Shown here: positions 26,701-40,665 of the stretch, piece by piece
Position numbering within the stretch: position 1 is the first letter of the stretch
Layout: each line of letters starts with the position of its first letter
Source of the DNA: Daphnia carinata
Lineage: Eukaryota; Arthropoda; Branchiopoda; Diplostraca; Daphniidae
DNA length: 64,000 nucleotides
Direction: 5' to 3'
Assembly: GCF_022539665.2 (NCBI RefSeq)
Contig: NC_081331.1
Coordinates: 10,323,534-10,387,533, forward strand
Notes under the pieces: generated by a model
Told to the model about the DNA's origin: nothing
Seen by the model: the letters and a program-made list of their open reading frames with translations, nothing else
Databases searched by the model: none
Translations under genes and position numbers: made by a program

Positions 26701-29700
26701 CAACTTCAACAAAATTCTTCTTCTTTTTGCAATCCTATCTCTATGGTGATGTCTTGATTATTCCATATTTTTTTTTTTTTTCTTATTCTTCCTTCTCGTT
26801 CTTTATTTGGCTCGAACAGCGCGATCGCTTCTATCGATCCGTTCCGGCCCCGCCGGCGCATATTTATTTTTATTTCTCTCCAACTTATTCGCATTTTTCT
26901 TTTTCTTCCAAAGAAATTCCAAGAGTCTTTTTTTTTTTTTCGCTTTAAATGTTCCTCACTGGAAGATGTTTCTTCGGCGCATTTATACGCGTCTCTCTCT
27001 CTCTCTCTCTCTCTGTGTCCTGGGATGTCCAGCTATTCTTGTCCGTCTTTTTTATCGATCTGGCTCGCTTCGGAGCTAACTTGTCTCGCACTATAGTAAC
27101 ACCAACAAATTGGGCATGCCCTTTCGTCTAGTCTTGATAGCCGCAACGTCCTTGATCCCCGACGACGGCGCCGCATCTCCCAGAGATACTTTTTTTTCTT
27201 TTTCTTTACATATACAGTAGTTGCTGCTGTTCGTCAGATCGATTGCCTTTCTTTCGTCCATCATTTCCCTTTTTTTTTTTTCTGTACATCATTCGAGTTT
27301 TTTTTTGTCTCAGTTCTATTCTCCTCTCGGACGAGAATGGAAAGCTTGCCACTTCGTTCCAGCTGATTTTCCGCCAATTTTATTTTATTTTATTTTTTTT
27401 TTGTGCCCATTTTTGGGTATTTCATTCTTTTGGCACTTTGATCATTTTGGTTATTTGCAAAACTTTTCTCTTTTATTTTATTTTATTTTTTTTTTCTCAT
27501 TCCATGGGATGTTTCTTGCTTTCGGGGGATATCTTTTGCCGTGAACTTTGCGTGCGTGTGCCATTTCGTTCGTGAAGAACCTGAGTCACTCGTGTAAGCG
27601 TACGTTTCAAGATCCCGCCCGGCTTATATTCCAGCACGATCGGTTCATCCAGAAGCAATGTCAACAGTGCGATGATTTACCGACTGCCGTCAGTCTCAAG
27701 AGTTTGGTAAGAGTTTAGCATAGAAAACGTAGTTGAAGGTTAGCAACCCTTGTTTCCGTCATTGCATATAACCCAAACCTTTTCGTGTGTGTGTCCGTCC
27801 TCTCGGCGAATGTTAGGCACATCCGATTTTATTTAAATCCCAGTCATTCGTTTTTCTTTTTTTTTTCTTTTTTTTTTTTTTTTTTGGAACAATCGCATTT
27901 CGTGTAACGATTCATTTTGAATTTATTTTTCGCCTATATATCATTCAGGGCAAATGTATAGGCCATAAACAATTTTTATTTAGAGAGGAGGGAAACAAAA
28001 AGTTGGTGTCAATTCTCATTGTTTATGATTACGGCTGTGAATCACGCCACTGAAAAAAAAAAAAAAAAAAATGAAGACCGAAGTGATGGTTATTTTGGTC
28101 TTGTCTTTCGGTTTTTCTTCGCGATGCCAATAGACTTTAGTGGCAACCGCTCGTTACCGCAAATTCGTTATATATCTTGTAAAAAAAAAAAAAAAAACAA
28201 AAAAAAAATACTATTCACATAGACACAGACATTCCACGTATTGTCTTGTTTGTTTTGTTTTTGTTTTTTGTTTTTGTTTTTTTTTTTTTTGCTTTTTTTA
28301 GCTCGTGTTTCATATGGTTCAGAACGCTAACTTTCTATGGGTAGGCGGTGTTTAAGGATAACAATAAATCCATTGGCACTTGTCCTTTATCGCGCCGTTG
28401 CGCTCCGCTCGGTTTCCTATTATGATGAAGCGGATCGGATGACAAACATGAATCGTAGTGTACGGCCTGTATATACATTACTAAAAACAAAACAAAAGAG
28501 GCAAACACGTTACTGCACGGAATGGGGCGGAATTCTTTCCCTTTTTTTTTTTTTTTTTGAACGAAAAGGGCACGTTCCGCATCGTCAATTTATTACCGAA
28601 TGACCGAATCTGTCTTCCGTTTGTTTTCCCTCCTTTTTTATTTTATTTTTTTTTTTTATTTTTAAGTGCCGTTATATACCATCACCATATACTCATCAAT
28701 AAGTAAAAATACAGAAGCTATGGAAATAATAGATCAAAGAAATCCTTACAGCTCGAAACAGTTAATGCCTTCTGTCAATCATTTGTTTGTGTGTGCCTTT
28801 CTTTCGGCTCTTTCCCGAGACGGAACTTGGGCACAAAACATAGGGGTGGGAAGCATAAACTGCAGTCATGTGAAAGTACGCATATATAGGGCATTCTAGA
28901 GTACATAACGCACAGTAGAGGTTTTTTTTTTGTTTTTTTTTTAAATGCGCGTTTGTGTTGTACACAACATCCGGAAGTTCTACCATGTTTTTGTGAGTGC
29001 GCGCACGTCCGATTTTTCCCCCCTTCTTTCACACCACATTTTTTTTTCGAATGGCGTCTTCCTTTTTTTTTTTTGTTCCTTCGTCTTACAATTTTCCATT
29101 TTTAGACGAGAAATTCTTTTATTTTTCCCTCGATCTTTCTCTCGCTTGGCTTGTCTATCTGGAAATCTCATCATCCGCTCCACCATCGTTCCCTCTAGAT
29201 GCGTATGTAAACACGAGAAGCATCGTGTACTGCAAGCAGATAAACCATCAAGCAATGGCAACCAGATGCCCCTCTCGTAATTCTTTTTATTTCTTCGCAG
29301 CCGTCCCTTTTTTTTTTTTTTTTTTTTTTGGTGAGAAACTTGTGTGGTATGTCCGGGAATAGGTGGTGGGGTTGTGCGTTGTTTCAGACAACAGGTTAGA
29401 TGGCAGCATGAACGCGGGAAAAATCAAATAGTTTCATATCGTGACAATTTGAAAGTAAGAGAGATGATGTGTGTGTACAGTAGAAAATAGACCCTTGTGT
29501 GTGTGTGTGTTTTTTGTTGCATTACCGGATCCTTACAACCTTGTCAACGAGGCCAATTAACTTTTATTCGGCTTTGACTGGGTTGGCTGCAGCACCTCTT
29601 TGCTCCGAACCGAGAAAGGAAAAAGGTCAGAGACAATGGCGGGAAAGATCAGTCCCGATTCCCACGCTTCTTCGGCACTCGATGAGCATTTTGGATGTAG

Positions 29701-30701
29701 AAGGAGATTAAGAATATGAGGCAGCAGCTCATTAGCGGGCACAAGCGCAGTCTGTGCGCTGGGAGGGGAGGGAATTTTCCCTAGAAAAGGGCAAAGGATG
29801 GAAATAAAAATGCTCTTAAATCACATGTTATTTGTTGATTTACATTTTTTTGACGAGAAAGATGTTTCATCAAAGATGATGGCTTGTTAATACAAGTTGA
29901 CGAATACTCCATCTACAGTGTCCGTCAGCTGTTGTGACTCCTCGCATATGGAGATACAACAACAACAACAACAAACAATCATGACAAAGGCAAAAAAAAA
30001 AAAAAAAAAAAAAGAAAACACGGAGTCAGTCCGCGAATGACTCGCTTCCGGGCCGTCCCACATGATATTGTCGCTACTTGTAAAAAAAAACATGGCCTGC
30101 CAACCATCTCTCTCTCTTTTTTATTTTTTGCTTGTTGTACACAATTGCACGGTACGCACCATCTGACGCAACAGTACAGAAGGTGATGGTCGATTGCCAC
30201 GTAGGTTACCTACATATGCATAAAACGTGAAGGGCTAGAGGAGGGAAAGGAAGACGACGAAAGAGGAGGAGTAAGAGAGAAAGGGAAGGTAACGGGCACG
30301 CACGCACAACAAAACAATTCGTAGTTGTGGTTGGGGCAAAAAAAGAAAAAAAGAAAAAAAAAATGGCAACAAAACAGAAGAGAATTTAACGTCATAAAAG
30401 CCGAGGGAGAAGCCTGGCCTCACGCTCAGTTGACGCTTCAACGCCGATCCGTTCACGGCTCTTTTCCCTCTCTCCTTTTTTTCTTTTTTATTCCTATATC
30501 GCACCCGAGTTTTTATTTATTGTTATAGTTCAATATATTGTTGGTGTTGGTGTGGTCGTCCAACTGAAAAGCCAAACATAACAAAAATATTATTTTTTTT
30601 TTTTTTAAATTGGAAACAATTGAAAATGTTTGCCGATGCCGATTGACCCGTGACGTCCGATTTGTTCGCTCCATTGAATCCATTGTTTACTCTTGATTTG
30701 T

Positions 30702-30745
<44 letters not shown>

Positions 30746-33700
30746 ATCGCATCGGTGAATGGTGATGGGATTATCCACGCTACAATTAGCTGGCCCCCGA
30801 AATGTTCTTGTTTGATTAGAAAAGGGAGTTGCAGACGAAAGAGAAAAAAAATGCCTGCGGAATTTTGAATTACCTTCGAATTGGGCGCCAAAGTTGAAAA
30901 CAAAAAAAAAAAATTGGGAGGAAAGAAATTGTGTTATTTAGAAAAAATTTTTTGCTGTTGTATGGGGGATAGGGCGTTCGCAATGCGTTTTTAGCGTGAC
31001 GTCCGGACATAATCATCGTTGGTGAAAAGAACGCGTGGTCGGTTCGCATTATTGCGCCTACGTGTCGTTATTGCGCGTTGCGTTTTTTTGTTTTTTTTTT
31101 TAAAGAAGACGTCATTATGAAGATCAATCCAAGCGAATTCATGATGATTATGGAAGCCTCTATTGACTTGCCTTTTTTGGAACACATTCGGCTCATCCAG
31201 CTCATGCGCTCTGTACGTCATCCCTCCACTGATCTGTGTCTAGATCAGCCGGCAGGACAGGCTCTCTATCTGATGGCGCAATCCGTGGGCCGCGCAGCCG
31301 AGCATTTGCACGACGTTGGCCGTCGAAGGTCCAAGTTCAACGCTAGTGGCTTACCTCTACCGCCTCGGGTATTTCAGGTTGCCCAGCAGCACCTATCTCA
31401 ATCCTCCCACATCACTCCCTTTTCGTTGCCCTCCCATCAAGTTAGGCAATTCCCAACCGCCAAAGTCCAATGATAACACAATGTATACAGCATGTGGTGC
31501 TCCGTTTTTTTCTGCCTTTGGTCCTCTGTTCAATACTTTTATTGACTAGAAAGCAACTTGTGGTAGAATAGTATACCAGTAGTGAACGTGGGTCGTGAGC
31601 GAACGTTATTGAAAAACGCAAACCGTGTAGTGCGTCATTAAACATTTTTTGCTGTTGTTGTTTGTTTCAATTGCTGTAGCCCATTTCCCACTGAGATCGT
31701 TGGCGTCATGAACATTGATAGTAAAAGTGATGTTTTTCTATTGCAGAATGGCAGCGAACCGTTGATGAGTCGTCCATCATCCGGCGGTAGACAGGTATGT
31801 TTCGAATAAGGCTGTGTCACCTTCTAATCTCCCTTCTAATCTTTCGCACGTTGCTAGCCGCAACAATATAAAATGATGAAACAAAGAACAACAACAACAA
31901 CAACAAAAGGAGAGTAAGCTTTTCCTTGACCTCATTGAACATTTTTTGTGTTTCTTTTCTGTATGATCGCATGGAACACACGAATAGGCTACCATCTCGC
32001 CATCTCGTCGGATGGACTCTTTGTCGGGCTGTACAGATAGAGGGCCGTCATCTTCATCATCCGCCATGGATTTGAGTTTCGTCACGGAACGAATCCTTGC
32101 GCTGAGCTTCCCGCCCGAGATGGACACGACCACGTACCGAGAAGCTCTCCACCAGGCGGCCAGCATGTTGCAAACAAAACACGGCGACAATTACATGGTA
32201 TCTATTTTTCAACTGGACAAAAAAAAAAAAAAAATTGCCCTTGAAACATTCCATAACAATAGCAAATAAATGAACTGCTTTGAAAGGCAGACGATGACGT
32301 CATTGATGACGAATGAACAAGATCCCGTCGTCATCGTTCACTGTTTTTTCTTGGGGCTCGTGCGAGAATGAATTAAAAAAACAAAGTCATATTTGATGCA
32401 GGTGTTCAACCTGTCGCTGCCCAGGAAGGAGATCGGACTGTGGAATCCTCGTGTGCTGGACGTCGGTTGGCCGGACCAATTGGCTCCGCCGCTAGAAAGG
32501 CTCTGCTCCGTCTGTCGGGCCCTCGACTCTTGGCTCCAGGCCGACCCTCAACACGTCGCCGTTCTCCATTCCAAGTATGTAACACGATCTGTCGCCCTAT
32601 TAACATTTCTTTTGTTTTCCTCGAGTCCAAGAAGAATTTGAATATTTCCTTGAAATGTTGGATATGTTCCTTTTGCCTATTTTGATTTGAAGTGGTCATT
32701 TCTTATCGCCGTTGCCTATTGTGAGTCTTTTTGGCTCGGCGCGGCAAGAAACTGGAACATATTCTTTTACAACAATCATAAACCAAGTCTAGAGTTTATT
32801 ATTCCTACATACATAATCTTTAAGTCTGTTATATGCTTGCTCATATAGCATCCAAAATAGGGCTGACTAAAAAGAGAAGAAGAAAACAAACAAAAGAACC
32901 TCCCCGTCCCCACAGTTTGAATATTTTCGTTGGGTCCATACGTTGAAGTCGATTCGTTCATCATTCGTTCGTGAGTCCAGCAGTTCTGCCTCGTGCACGG
33001 ACACATTTTGGCCGATCGCCACATAGTAGTGCATTCATATTACAAATAGCCTCTCACGGAATTGTTCTCCTCTTCTTCAGTTTTTCTTCTCCATTTTCTT
33101 TTCTTTCCCGTAATAGTAGCCGAACGATAAATCGTTCAACTTGGCGCGCGGTGCTGTGTAGTTCGGTCGTTACAAATGCCTTTGAGAAAGTCATGAATTC
33201 ATCAGTTGATTTTCCTTTTTTTTTTTTTTTTTTTTTTACCAATCCACCCCTAAGGTTTAAAACAAAAAAAAAAAAAAAAAACATTCAATCGGTTCGAGAT
33301 TTATTTCCTTTTAAATAGGATAACCCTCCCTTTCTCTCTTTAAGTGCAGCCATCTCTTGTTGTTTTTTTCAGACTTGGAAATGAGGACTGCCTTTTTGTT
33401 AATGAGTGACTATATACATCGTGCCTCAATTAATGGGTTTCGAATGTTTCGTGAGAGGGGCCCCGTGTGTGTGCGAGAGTTTGAATTGGTTACGACTTAA
33501 CGTAATATATTTCCCACATTGGGCGATGTAACTAGAAAACAATAACATATTTTACACGTAGAAGGGATCTAAGGTTTAATGGGTTACAAAAAAAAAAAAC
33601 ACAAAAAAAAAATGTCGGTAGCGTGTTGTGCAGCTGGCCGTCCCTGGTGGGAGTAGTTTTTTTTTTTTTTGTTTTCACGCTTCTTCCTTTCTATTGATTC

Positions 33701-34347
33701 TTCAGCGCAAGTGGATGCGCAAAAGTGGCGTCAATTGTCGATGTATTCTTTTTTCAAAACCGATGTAACATGGATGATTTATTATAGGTGCGGTTTGCAG
33801 CGAGTAGGCGTGGTGGTAGCGGCCTACTGCGAGTACACCGGACTCTGCCCGCCCAATCAACAGGACCAGCAATCGTTGGACCGCTTCTCCATGAAGCGGT
33901 TCCTGAACGAGCGCGTCGGAGGCCTGCGCACCCCGTCCGACAAAAGGTTCGCTGCTCTATAGTTTTATTTTTTTTTTTTTTTTACTAACACACCCATGAT
34001 GGCTGCTGTAACACGAAAATGTGGGGGGGGGGGGGACAAAAAAAAAAAATACAATCCGTGAAATCATTGCCCCCCACGGCAACCTTTCCTATTTATGCTT
34101 GATGCAAATTTGCATGTTTTTAGATTGCTTGCCTCGCTTATTTTTTCATAAATTTTATTTTGAACCGTTTTTCTTTCGCGGCGATTGCCAATTTTTCCCG
34201 TTGCAAAGGTATGTGGAATACTTTGCCGGACTGCTGTCGGGTGCCATTCAGGTCAATTCGAGTCCACTCTTCCTGGATCACGTCACCGTCGTCGGCATTC
34301 CGGCCTTCCAGTCCAACGGCGGCTGCCGCGCCTTTTTCAAAGTACGC

Positions 34348-34387
<40 letters not shown>

Positions 34388-35309
34388 CGCAACGATCCAT
34401 TTCCATATAGAAGTAACTTTACGACTGTTGTCGACATTTATCATTGGCTTAAAAAAAAAAACAGGTGTACCAGGGGAGCGTTCCGGTGCACACGTCGTCC
34501 ATCTACAACCTGCACGACAGCGCCCGCCACTTTACAATGTCGCTGGGAGAGCGCGGACTGGCCCTGCGAGGCGACATCCTGGTCAAGTGCTACCACCGTC
34601 ACCGGCAGCCGGTAGATGGCCGCGAAACCATCTTCAGCCTCCAGTTCCACACCTGTGCCGTCACGCAGCACACGCTAGTCTTCCAGCGTCAAGATCTGGA
34701 CGATGCCTGTCAAGGTGCATTTCAATATCAATTCATTCTTCTTCTTTTTTCCTGCACATATCTTTCCTTATGTTGACCGTTGTTTGCATCCCTTCTGCCG
34801 TCTGATCGTTATCGTGGCTGATCGTCAACATAGCTGACAGCAAACACGAGTAAGATAAATGAAAGGAGATGAACATAGAAATACCTCAGGAAGGGGAATC
34901 AAAGCAAAAGCATGGCAAAGAAAAAGGGGGTTCGAGATGTTTGGTTCCTTTCGATGATCGATGAGTCCGAAAGGACTATGATTGTCGAACATACTTTTCT
35001 CCTTTAGTCCAATCATCTCGTTTGTTTCCACGCGTTTCTTCATCTGCCCTGATGCGTTTACATAAATTAAATTCTTTGGTTTATCACGTCCGCCGGCTGA
35101 TTATGTTATCAGTATAATTGTAGGGTTAAATCCTGTCGCTGTTGGGATTTCTTTATTCATTTTTCTTGTTTCCTTGTTATGGAACCCCCCTGGCCCATCT
35201 TCGAATCCAGAACCGTAGCATCACATTATTCGTTTTGTTTTCTTTATTTTTTAAAATTTTCAGTCAGCATAGTCTATCTGTCCAGGTAACTCTTGAAAAG
35301 CTGCTCCCT

Positions 35310-35343
<34 letters not shown>

Positions 35344-35644
35344 AACACAAAATTATCGGGACTTTTAAATCTTATCGCTTTCCATCTGGAACGTCGGAGA
35401 AAACTGTTACCCTCGCAAACCGACTTTCATTGGTGAAACTACGCGTATCGATGAAACGGATGCCAATTGATTTCGGTGACATTTGTTTTTCAAGAAATTC
35501 TGTAGTCACGGAAAATGAATTTTGGAATTGGGGAAAGTCTGTCCCGCTGTTCGTTTGTTTCCCGTTTCCGAGATGGTCATTGATCCGCGATGATGTGCCG
35601 TTTATCGTTTAGTGTTGGACAGCAGTTGCAAGCGGCTATTTTAT

Positions 35645-35684
<40 letters not shown>

Positions 35685-38600
35685 GGCTGTTATTTCTGAA
35701 ACTTTTTATGGGCGTTGTAACGAGCCCATAGAGGGGAGGAGAAGTATGGGTGTAATTACAGCGTCTCCATTTTCACGGCGGGACGGTCGTTCGCACGCTC
35801 ACGAAATCTCTTCGGACGCCACAGCAGTCCGCTAGACTCTCTCTCGTCGGCCTAGCAATTATCTAACGGGTTCTTTGTCGTTTTCTTTGGCCTTTCCCCG
35901 ACGGCTTTACAAAAAGTAAATACAGTCCCACTGCACCTGCTGCTGGCTGGTCTCCACCTGTTTATGACATATACAGTCTCTGTTTTTATTTCTTTACATT
36001 TTATTTTATTTATTTTTTTCAGAGCTCGTTCCATCGAATAATGCAACACTATTAAATTTCATGTTGATATTTTTTTTTTTTTTTAAACATTAGATTTGCG
36101 TTTCCCTCTGGACGGCTCCGTGCGGCTCCACTTCTCTACAAGCCCCGAGTCCCGCCTGATGGGCGTCAATGAAACGCACACCCGCTACACGGTCGAGTCG
36201 TCGACAGGTATGGAAAACAAACATTTTATATCATTTCTTCACCTTCGTGTCCATTATTTATTTTTATTTTTCTAAATGTTGTTCTTTTGTTGTTTTTTTC
36301 GAACGATTAAAAATGTCAACAAATGGATCTACAGGCGATCCGGTCGTTCGTTGGGATAGTTACGACACTGTGACTGATTCTGCTAGCTGTCCTGATGACC
36401 ATCATCGTGACGCTTCTTCACCTGCTGGATTGACACAAAGTGAGTGAAAAAACGCCCTTTTTATTTTATTTTTTTTTTTTTTTTCTATGGGGAAAAAGTG
36501 CTTGTGAGTTTGGGGAAATTTCAAAAAAGGGAATCAACTGTCGCCCAGTGCGAAGAACAAAAGACTCGTTTCTCTGCTGATTCATTTGCATACAGAAGAA
36601 TCAGAGCAAATACGAAGATGTTGATGGATATCGGAGAGGCAGACGCGTTCCAGGTGTTTGGCATTGATTTGTTGCTGACGAAGTAGACCTCTCGGGGGGA
36701 CGCCCATTTTTTTACCCATTTGGGCTTTCTTTGAGTTCATCATCATCATTTGTTTCATTTGATTTCTTTTTTTCCTCATCCCTCTCTCTCTCTCTACCCG
36801 TCCAGCCATTTGGTGGTTACTGGTTGCGTTCCAAACTGAACTGGACAGTCGACTGCACTCGAACAGAAAAAAAAGAACAAAGTGAATAAGGGCAGAACAA
36901 GAAAAGCTTTTAAAGAAAAAAAAAAAAAGGACGCCCTTTTAAAGAGGCAGATTTACGATGTCGCTCTTACGTACTTCTTCAGACTTAAAAATTCAACGTT
37001 TTTCCTGGAACGAATGGTAGATGATTCTTCACTTTTTTTTTTTCTCCTTGAGTTACGAGTCTGCCCTGGAGATAACAAGATGGGCAATTCTATTCGTTTT
37101 TTATAGTAATAAGAAAAAAGACGATTAGCATTCCGTCCGTGGTTATGGCGCGCGCGCGCGCGCTGGCCGAGGCAAGCGGGTAAATGAGTGGGGCCCACCA
37201 ACTGTAGGGACACTGTTGATTGGATGCTCGGGCAAGCGGGCCGTGGAGGTGGTATATAGTTGACCATCAAACTCACAGAGGAGGGAAAGCAAAGGTCATT
37301 TTTGTCTTTCTAGTGAAATTCAAAACCCCTGTGTGTAACTCCTGTGTATACATGCGTGTGTGTGTGTGTTTGTTTGTGCGTGTGATAGCAAGCCATGCGT
37401 TGGCCATAGAAGGCCATGTCCAATTTCGGATAGTTCTCTTCTTTATTCCGGTTCTTTTTTCTCATATCCTTTTTCTCTCTCGTAATGTTCTCTCTTCATC
37501 TTTTCCTATACATGCTCAAAATGCTTCACGGTCTGACTGGGCTGCTGGACCCAAATAAGGATTTCCCAACAAAGTTCGTCGCACTCGCCTCTTTCTACTA
37601 GAAAGAGCGTTTTCCTCTTCTCGTGAACGAGAATATAATCATAACAACCCAAAACCTAAACGCACACACAGAGAAAAAAGAGAAAATCTCAAATTATTAA
37701 ATGCTGAAAAACAAGGGAGGAAAACAAACAAAAAAAAATTCTCTTTACGTGTTCCAGAAAAAAAAAACCACTTTTTCAAAAATCAAAAAGGAGTCTTAAG
37801 AAATCAAGGAGCCCACCTGGAGAGAATTTTTTTTTTTTTTTTTTTTTTTTTTTCATTTTTATTATATTTTCACTGTGTCATCCTTTTCAAATCGGTTTAC
37901 GTTCGGACATGTCGTTATACAGGCTGGACAAGAAGAAGAGGGAAACAAATGTATTGGCATTTAATATTAAATACCTACAACCGGTTTTTTTGGGAAGCAA
38001 CAGCACGCAGAGAAGAGACGTGTTGCAGCAAACGGGGTGGGCAAAGAGGGGGACCCTTTTTGGTTGTGGTGGCGTAATAAACCGACCACCCACCTTCTTC
38101 TTCGAGAAAAGTAAACCCCCGTCCATAAAAGAAGAAGAAGAATCGAACAAAAGTCACGATAGCTATCGATGAATACTTCGTCTTCTACCTCGTTCCAACT
38201 GATGTTTGCTTTTTTAAATCAGTAAAAAAAAAATACTTAAAAAAAAAAAAAAAAACATTTTTAAAGTACGGACTATATCTTTTGAAAAAAAAAAAGACAT
38301 TTATCACTCAAATGTTTTGCTGTGCTTACAAAATGAAAAGTCAAAGAGGAAGACGACTAGACTGCATACACATAGCGACTGCTATTTTTTTTTTTTTTTT
38401 TTTTTCGATTGTTATTTTTGAAAAATGTGTGTCAATGTGTCGAGAACATTCGTTTTGAGGTAAACGGGAAATGTTGTTAAACAGCTCGGCAATAGATGGC
38501 TGTGATATCCATCACGAAATCTTTGAACGCTGTTGCAATGCAAGAGCATTTCCTATCGGGAGTGATGGCTCGTTCGGCCACCAGATGGAAACAAACGTCC

Positions 38601-40634
38601 GAAAGGTGAGTGTGTTTAGCTGTGATAGCGATCGCAAACACACACACACACGTAACACATATACACACGGTTCGACCAGGGTGGGCTATTTCCGTCTTAA
38701 GAAGGGGCCAGCGAGCGCCCGCCCTCATTTCTCCAGCTGTTTCTCCTCTTTTTCTCTCCACCTTATTCGCCCGCTCTGTGTGTCTCTCTTATTATTATTT
38801 TTTTTTGTACCTGAAAGAGAGAACCCTTTTCTGAAAGGTTGAATTTCAAGTTTTTCTTTTTTTTTCTTTTTGCCCTCCACTCTCCTTCGGCCGTCGTCCG
38901 TCCTTCTCCTCTATCTCCTCCTCCAGCGTCCTTACGAGAATATTGAAAAGGAAAATTCAAAATAAAAAGTCGTGAAGAAAAAAACTCATCCTCCGCTTGT
39001 AGCAGTGCTCCACCAGCTGCCCGCCGGTGCGGTTCTATCTTCTTTGAGCTCTCGTATTATTATTATTTTTTTTTTTCCCGTTCACGCTTTTCCATGAGTT
39101 CCACTTGATACTCTCTGCTTACTTTACTGTACATGAACACTGTTGAATCTGAAATTTTTCGCCAACCGAACTGGGTCATCATACTCGTGCTATCCCGTGT
39201 GACGCTCTTTTATCGCAATTGAGTACGAAATTAACAACAAAAGTGTCCTTTAAAATTTTGTTGTTTTTCAATTGTTCTTTTCCGGTGGAATCGCTCCATC
39301 CGCGTAGATCATCGTTTAGCGCACACGTACGGCCCGTTGGATGGCTCGCTTTACGCCAAAGTGTTGAAACAGAACAGCAGTCCGAAAACAACGGCCAACA
39401 GTCCTCCGCCTTTAGTGGTGACGGCGACGACGGCCAGCGGAGGAGGCGATCACAGGAGTGCCAGCCGATTCAGCGATCCGTCATCTTCGTCTTTAACGTC
39501 GGGTGGTACGACGGCCGATTACCATCACTTGCATCATCATCTGAACCACCTGAATCATCCGGCCCAGTTCCTCAATAGTCCGCATGTGGCGTCGACCGAT
39601 TCGGGCATCTCTTCGGCCGGCGTAGTGCGCAGCGGCGGAGGTAGCAGCACTCATAACCGAGAGCTGGGCGGCAGCGGTAGCACGTCCGCTTCGCCACCTC
39701 ATTCCGGCCGATCGGCCGAATCTTCAGGAGCTGGGGGGGTCTTTTTAGATCCGCCGCCGCAGACTCCAAGTCCAGTGCAACAACAACAACAGTTGTCGCC
39801 CTTACCGCAGGCGTTGCAGAGGATGCCGAGCATCGTGGAAACGCGGGCGGAGATCCACCGCGACGGCCGTGACGTCACGATGGCATCAGCGGCTCCGCCT
39901 CCATCGCTGACGGCCACTGCCGAGTTGGACCAACTGTTGAGTGGCATGCTGATGAACGTTCAAAACATCCCCGACATCCGACCCGAGCACAGGCATCATT
40001 ACCATCAGCGAGCAGACGACATTGACGTCGACAGCATTCAGGTAATCACAGTTCAAAGATCGTTTCGCTCAAGTGCTTATGTCGTCACTGATTATGAGGT
40101 GGGTAGCAAAACTAGCCTGATCTGGAACAGGGCCGTTACGCAAATGTACACGGCTGCTCTCATTACCATCGTTTTGTATCACATTTTTTTTTTGTAGGTC
40201 AATCCGGTCTCGTTCTAATCAAACAGACATTCTTTCGAAACAAAAATCCATTACATATTGCGTAGTAGTTAATGTCGAAATGATCCGTGTCTCAAGTATT
40301 TAATATCACCCTGTTTCACGTCCTTGGACTCTCCCTGTCTCAACTCCCTTTTAAAAAAAAAAAAAAGAAATTGCACTGGGATGATTCAACGGTTCACAAT
40401 TCATTTTCGAAAGTCCGTGTCAGATGACAGGTTGAATAAAATTTGACATTGATTCGACCGAATGAATGAAATAGCTCAACAAACTCAAAACAAAACAAAA
40501 GAATGAAGAGCGAACGTCGCGTGATGCCACACGGCGTGATCGCCTTTTCGGCCGTCGCCGCTTACACGGCGACGGCGGCGTTTGGTTTGTTGTTGTGATG
40601 GACTGCCCCACGTCCTGGATCCTGCGCCAAGCGT

Positions 40635-40665
<31 letters not shown>

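Larger units (their letters stand above)
19850..31746 (+). other. Tensin intron 4 (11.9 kb) with candidate alternative exons
   Basis: Large intron between the C1 exons and exon 5. It holds the candidate exons at 22766, 26576, 27578 and 31117. It also has GA, GAA and TG microsatellites and frequent homopolymers. No other coding region can be supported. Intron size and the several phase-0 exons suggest multiple promoters, which is inference. Confidence 0.55.
31988..36439 (+). other. TNS: Tensin exons 6-12: PTEN-like pseudophosphatase and C2 domains
   Basis: Seven exons encode the actin-binding N-terminal half. The start [13 protein letters not shown] and the segment KHGDNYM align with the vertebrate tensin and PTEN families. 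The P-loop spans the junction of 32574 and 33788 and reads HSKCGLQRVG. In PTEN the second position is the catalytic Cys and the sixth is Lys. Here they are Ser and Leu, so no Cys nucleophile is available in place. The C2 part includes [19 protein letters not shown] and LQFHTCAV, and ends near RWDSYD, a conserved tensin segment. Introns are 0.1-1.4 kb, much shorter than upstream. Confidence 0.9.

Noticed and set aside
38471-38605. ATG-led 45-codon frame ending at a good gtgagt donor in tensin intron 12
   Set aside because: Ends in phase 0, but the next exon (39320) starts in phase 1, so it cannot be a coding first exon of tensin.
39493-39947. Several minus-strand frames opposite tensin exon 13
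   Set aside because: Shadows of a GC-rich coding exon; the plus-strand frame carries conserved tensin motifs.
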